From NCBI GenBank assembly GCA_937895715.1, contig CALBLZ010000121.1, positions 1 to 7,213 on the forward strand: a stretch of 7,213 nt of DNA, given 5' to 3'. This document shows, in pieces, positions 4,605-7,213 of the stretch (positions are counted from its first letter, which is position 1; every line of letters starts with the position of its first letter). The stretch comes from an uncultured Candidatus Berkelbacteria bacterium. GTDB lineage: Bacteria; Patescibacteriota; UBA1384; CAILIB01. The notes beneath the pieces are model-generated. The model did no database searches. It saw nothing but the letters and a program-made list of their open reading frames with translations, and was not told the origin of the DNA. A program made the translations under genes and the position numbers.

Positions 4605-5494
4605 GCGTCCGGTGGAAACTTTTTAAGGTAGGCATCCTTAACTGCAACGTATTGGGAGCGTTTCCCTTCACTCGCATCGAACAGGCTCAGGCGCAAATCC
4701 AGCCAAGTCTCACCACTAACCCACAGGTAGTTCTCTTCAATGTTTGACGTACTCACGTACACATTCCCCACTTTTTTATACGTCCCCACAGCTGCAAAGT
4801 TTTCCCGCTCGACGGTATCTAGCATGAGTTTGCCCACCCCTTTCCCCTGTGTGATCTCAAGTTCAAGATCACCACTCCAGCTTTGTTTTTGATCGCTAGT
4901 CCCGTACCCCGCCCGGTAGCTCTGATAGGTGTCAGATAACGCACTGAAGCTGCTGCCAACAGCACGTGTGACTATTGCCACGTCACCTAGGCTACTTATG
5001 AACAACTCCTCAAATTTTCTGGCTACTGGGCCTCGAACTACTTCAAAACTCTTATCGGGTATAGCGTACATATCCGCTTTGCCGCTAATTGTATAGGTTC
5101 CGGGAGCATCTAAATACTTGCCGTCTACGCTCACCCCGCCTTGGTCCCCCGATATCCACTCACGAATTCGGTACCCTCGACTAATCTGGGCTTGGAATAA
5201 CTCGACAATTTCGCCATTTGGCTTCGTAAGTGTGAACTGCCCTGTAGTGGTTTTCGCAGAGGATAGTGCAACTTTCTCAACCTTAAAATCAAAGTACTGG
5301 CTGGCAAACATCTCAGGAGGAGTCGCTGATGATATATTCGACCCGAGTGTTTCACCACCGGTACGCACTATCGCAACTTCTCCCATAGACGCGGGAAGAG
5401 TTGCCCCATACATGAAAATATACGAGAGAAGAGCCGTAGCTATTCCCAGAAGCGCGAGTACTGAAAAGAGGGCAATCCGAGCAGAGGTATTCAT
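4598..5494 (-). CDS. Unrecognised protein with N-terminal membrane anchor and large extracytoplasmic domain
   Basis: I do not recognise this 298-residue protein. Residues 7-29 form one hydrophobic segment (ALFSVLALLGIATALLSYIF) after a short N-terminus with a single Arg, so it is probably a signal anchor with the rest outside; there is no lipobox cysteine and the protein appears cysteine-free. Beyond it, alternating hydrophobic residues and many Gly, Ser and Thr suggest a beta-rich fold, for example FDFKVEKVAL ... GQFTLTKPNGEIVELF (68-100) and APGTYTISGKADMYA (130-144). That last stretch resembles a 'payout' strand of immunoglobulin-like domains. A second part (about 205-275) has SWSGDLELEITQGKGVGKLML and ENYLWVSGETWLDLRLSLF. 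It follows pyrD by 9 bases, so it is likely cotranscribed with it; AGAAG sits a few bases before the ATG as a possible Shine-Dalgarno. No functional link with pyrimidine synthesis is evident. Confidence 0.5.
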   Translation of the reverse strand: MNTSARIALFSVLALLGIATALLSYIFMYGATLPASMGEVAIVRTGGETLGSNISSATPPEMFASQYFDFKVEKVALSSAKTTTGQFTLTKPNGEIVELFQAQISRGYRIREWISGDQGGVSVDGKYLDAPGTYTISGKADMYAIPDKSFEVVRGPVARKFEELFISSLGDVAIVTRAVGSSFSALSDTYQSYRAGYGTSDQKQSWSGDLELEITQGKGVGKLMLDTVERENFAAVGTYKKVGNVYVSTSNIEENYLWVSGETWLDLRLSLFDASEGKRSQYVAVKDAYLKKFPPDAQ

Positions 5495-5503
5495 GTTCTT
5501 CTG

Positions 5504-6670
5504 TTACGTTGTTTGTTTGGATACATCTACACCCACCGCCTGGTGCAGTGAGTGATACCCATCGCGATGTAGTAACTCAACAAGTCCCTGATTAATCTGG
5601 CCAATCACCTGCGGCCCCTGATAAATCATACCCGTGACCATCTGAATAAGGGATGCTCCGAGCTTAATCTTGCGGTACGCATCCTCAGCAGAGTAAACGC
5701 CGCCGCACCCAACGATGATAAAGTCACCTGGCCAACGGGTTGCGATATGGGAAATCATGGCGTCGGACTTCTCGGCGACAACTTTGCCACTAAGCCCCCC
5801 ATGCTCAGGCACATCCAAACCCTCAAGTAACGGGCTCGTGCGTTTTTTGGAAAGATTCGTACAAATTATCCCTGCCACACCATGTTTTTTTGCCACCTCT
5901 AGGATGGCATCGAGTTGAGCATCTGTTAAATCAGGTGAGAGCTTAAGAAAAATTGGCTTGCTTGTTGTGATAGCAGTGATTGCACGCAACAGCTCCCCCA
6001 ATCGAACTGGATCGATGAAGGGTTGATCGTTGCAGGTATTCGGGCAGCTAAGGTTAAGCGTTGTGTAGGAACCAATCTCAGCAAGCTCGCGGTATGAGTA
6101 CGCGTAATCCTCAATTGCCTTGCGGTAGTCCATGGTCTGCTCATCGTTTGTCGGGGCAATGCTGGTGCCTACAGGAATCCGTAAGCGTTTAGCCTGCAAG
6201 CGCTCCTTAATACGATCACACCCATCATTCATGAGGCCGTAATACACAACGAGGGCCTCAATACTCGGCAGCCTCTGCAGTCGGGGTTTTGGGTTACCGG
6301 CACAGGGACGAGCAGTGATTGAGCCAACTTCCATCCAGCCAAACCCAACACTCGGCATAATGTCGACTAAGTGCGCATTCTTATCAAACCCAGCCGCGAG
6401 CCCAATTGGGTTCGGAAAATGAATACCAAGCAACTCTTGCTCCAGGGCAGCATTCTTGTACAAAAAAGCTAGTTTTGTGAGGCCACGTGTTATCGCAGTT
6501 CCACCAAGCCGTGAGCCTGCGTTAGTCATCCGATCGTGCACATCTTCTGGATCACGGGCAAAAAAGTGAGGCTTTGCCAGGTGTTTGTAAGCCCAGGCTA
6601 TCCCTCTCCCCCGCAGCTTTAAGAGCGTCTGTTTAGGTGACAGCTGCTTGGCGCGAGGATGAGACTTCAT
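5504..6670 (-). CDS. pyrD: Dihydroorotate dehydrogenase, class 2-like (quinone-type), with divergent active site
   Basis: The 388-residue product belongs to the FMN-dependent dihydroorotate dehydrogenases, which oxidise dihydroorotate to orotate in pyrimidine synthesis. Class 2 features are the N-terminal helical extension (about 80 residues), NPIGLAAGFDKN (87-98, Lys97), VGSITARPCAGNPKPRLQRLP (115-135), and the end segment IIVGCGGVYSAEDAYRKIKLGASLIQMVTGMIYQGP (318-353). FMN/substrate landmarks FLKLSPDLT (241-249, Lys243), CTN (270-272) and GGLSG (291-295) are present. Two positions differ from textbook class 2 enzymes. The catalytic-base motif reads NLSCPN (206-211), so Cys209 replaces the usual class 2 serine, as in class 1 enzymes. 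The NRMGFNN substrate loop reads VVYYGLMND (141-149), losing the orotate-binding Asn at that alignment position. Length exceeds E. coli PyrD (336 residues), mostly at the N-terminus. It starts 12 bases after the DinB-like gene and precedes the unknown anchored gene by 9 bases. Family is secure; electron acceptor and exact substrate are less so. Confidence 0.5.
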   Translation of the reverse strand: MKSHPRAKQLSPKQTLLKLRGRGIAWAYKHLAKPHFFARDPEDVHDRMTNAGSRLGGTAITRGLTKLAFLYKNAALEQELLGIHFPNPIGLAAGFDKNAHLVDIMPSVGFGWMEVGSITARPCAGNPKPRLQRLPSIEALVVYYGLMNDGCDRIKERLQAKRLRIPVGTSIAPTNDEQTMDYRKAIEDYAYSYRELAEIGSYTTLNLSCPNTCNDQPFIDPVRLGELLRAITAITTSKPIFLKLSPDLTDAQLDAILEVAKKHGVAGIICTNLSKKRTSPLLEGLDVPEHGGLSGKVVAEKSDAMISHIATRWPGDFIIVGCGGVYSAEDAYRKIKLGASLIQMVTGMIYQGPQVIGQINQGLVELLHRDGYHSLHQAVGVDVSKQTT

Positions 6671-6682
6671 ACACTACATACC

Positions 6683-7123
6683 CTAGTACATCTCTTTATC
6701 GCCGTACATAGTCTGAATGTAGGCAATCTGGCCAAGGTGGTACATCAGATTCCAGTAGGCATAGTTGCAAACCTGAAAGAGCGAAAGGTTGCCCCAGGGC
6801 AGGTCATACCGCACAGCAAAGTCTTCGTCACTAATAGTAGCAACCGCCTTGCATAACGCATCTGCCTCGGTGCGGTAGAGTTTTTCTAGCCCAGCCAGAT
6901 CTTCTGCAGCCAGATCCTTCCAGTCTCCCGCCTCAGCCTGGCGAGTGTCGATAACGGCGGTAACGTAGTTTGTAGTATTCACGAGCTCCTCAAGTAGTTC
7001 ACGGGCAGAACGAGCCCCTTCAGGCTTCCAGGAAATCTTATCAGCCGGCATAGCGCTAATATGCTTCCAAAGGCTGTTTGTACCATCGGACATCATGTCG
7101 GCAAAGGCGTCTGCATAGGTCAT
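6683..7123 (-). CDS. DinB-like (DinB/YfiT four-helix bundle) protein with incomplete metal site
   Basis: The 146-residue, all-helical product has the shape of a DinB-superfamily protein. It opens with a helix and the motif HISAMPADKISWKPEGARSARELLEELV (21-48), matching the 'l..l.deel.w.p.....s..e.l.Hl' pattern. It ends with NYAYWNLMYHLGQIAYIQTMYGD (120-142), matching the 'hv.yHrGQi..llr..G' pattern. Family members usually bind a metal with three histidines and many act as thiol-dependent S-transferases or are of unknown function. Here only the last of these (His129) is evident: the helix-2 position is occupied by Glu/Leu/Val and the residue four before His129 is Asn125. The protein may therefore be non-catalytic or use other ligands. 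It is the first gene of the minus-strand block. A TATAGT at 7146-7151 (minus) is a possible -10. The start at 7123 gives the expected N-terminal helix. Confidence 0.5.
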   Translation of the reverse strand: MTYADAFADMMSDGTNSLWKHISAMPADKISWKPEGARSARELLEELVNTTNYVTAVIDTRQAEAGDWKDLAAEDLAGLEKLYRTEADALCKAVATISDEDFAVRYDLPWGNLSLFQVCNYAYWNLMYHLGQIAYIQTMYGDKEMY

Positions 7124-7145
7124 ATCGAGGTATTACGAGTGTTCC

Positions 7146-7151
7146 ACTATA
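7146..7151 (-). promoter_or_regulatory. Possible -10 box for the minus-strand operon
   Basis: On the minus strand this reads TATAGT (five of six to consensus) and would start transcription about 16 bases upstream of the DinB-like ATG at 7123. The -35 region at the right distance (CTCTAG) does not match consensus, so the call is tentative. Confidence 0.5.
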
Positions 7152-7162
7152 GGATAGCGAAT

Positions 7163-7192
7163 TTGTGGCTAGAGAGTTCCCTATCGTATACT
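7163..7192 (+). promoter_or_regulatory. Possible promoter for a gene beyond the right edge
   Basis: TTGTGG (7163-7168), an 18-base spacer, then TATACT (7187-7192) form a plausible sigma70-type promoter directed rightward, divergent from the minus-strand operon. The expected start point near 7199 lies 14 bases before the window ends, so the gene it would serve is not visible. The -10 is good and the -35 partial. Confidence 0.5.
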
Positions 7193-7213
7193 GTAAGTAA
7201 CCAATCTCTCACC

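Noticed and set aside
7149..7184. ATAGG/CCTAT inverted repeat between the two putative divergent promoters
   Set aside because: Only 5 bp per arm with 26 bases between; not distinguishable from chance.
1..7213. tRNA, rRNA, CRISPR, insertion sequence or attachment site
   Set aside because: No cloverleaf arms, repeat-spacer pattern, transposase reading frame or terminal inverted repeats were found on reading both strands.

Overview
The window looks like a piece of a streamlined bacterial chromosome, and I favour a Patescibacteria (CPR) lineage, perhaps Saccharibacteria. The reasons are base composition near half GC by eye, tight packing, starts without Shine-Dalgarno motifs, a divergent dihydroorotate dehydrogenase, and a surface-fibre module next to an 'EVLGAS' motif of a kind I associate with Patescibacteria surface proteins. 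UGA acts as a stop (at 3007-3009), so the UGA=Gly code of Gracilibacteria/Absconditabacteria does not apply. The lineage is inference; no rRNA or marker gene is present.

Layout. 1-411 (+) is the 3' end of a Ser/Thr/Pro-rich surface protein with a C-terminal membrane anchor. It meets, tail to tail with a 4-base overlap, a minus-strand pair: a zinc-ribbon protein (1076-1348) followed by a DedA-family membrane protein (408-1034). A 261-bp non-coding stretch (1349-1609) separates this pair from the divergent plus-strand block.

The plus-strand block 1610-4587 is the most distinctive part. It encodes a TasA/CalY-like secreted subunit with a SipW-type signal peptide (1610-2206), a strong hairpin (2219-2244), a SipW-like Ser/His signal peptidase with a lysine-rich tail (2260-3009), a second TasA-like protein carrying a proline/glycine-rich stalk and three C-terminal membrane segments (3006-4016, ATGA overlap), and a SUKH/SMI1-KNR4-like cytosolic protein (4036-4587). 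I read the first three as a fibre subunit, its processing peptidase and a membrane-bound base or terminator. This is functionally comparable with tapA-sipW-tasA of Bacillus but has a different order and anchor.

The minus-strand block 4598-7123, read right to left, is a DinB-like four-helix protein (6683-7123), a class 2-like dihydroorotate dehydrogenase, pyrD (5504-6670), and an unrecognised membrane-anchored protein (4598-5494), with gaps of 12 and 9 bases that suggest one operon. It converges with the fibre block at a perfect 9-bp inverted repeat (4581-4604) whose two arms contain the two stop codons. A possible plus-strand promoter (7163-7192) points out of the right edge.

The best candidates for something undescribed are the three-gene fibre module with its integral-membrane TasA-like partner, and the dihydroorotate dehydrogenase with changed active-site positions. 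No tRNA, rRNA, CRISPR array or insertion sequence was seen.
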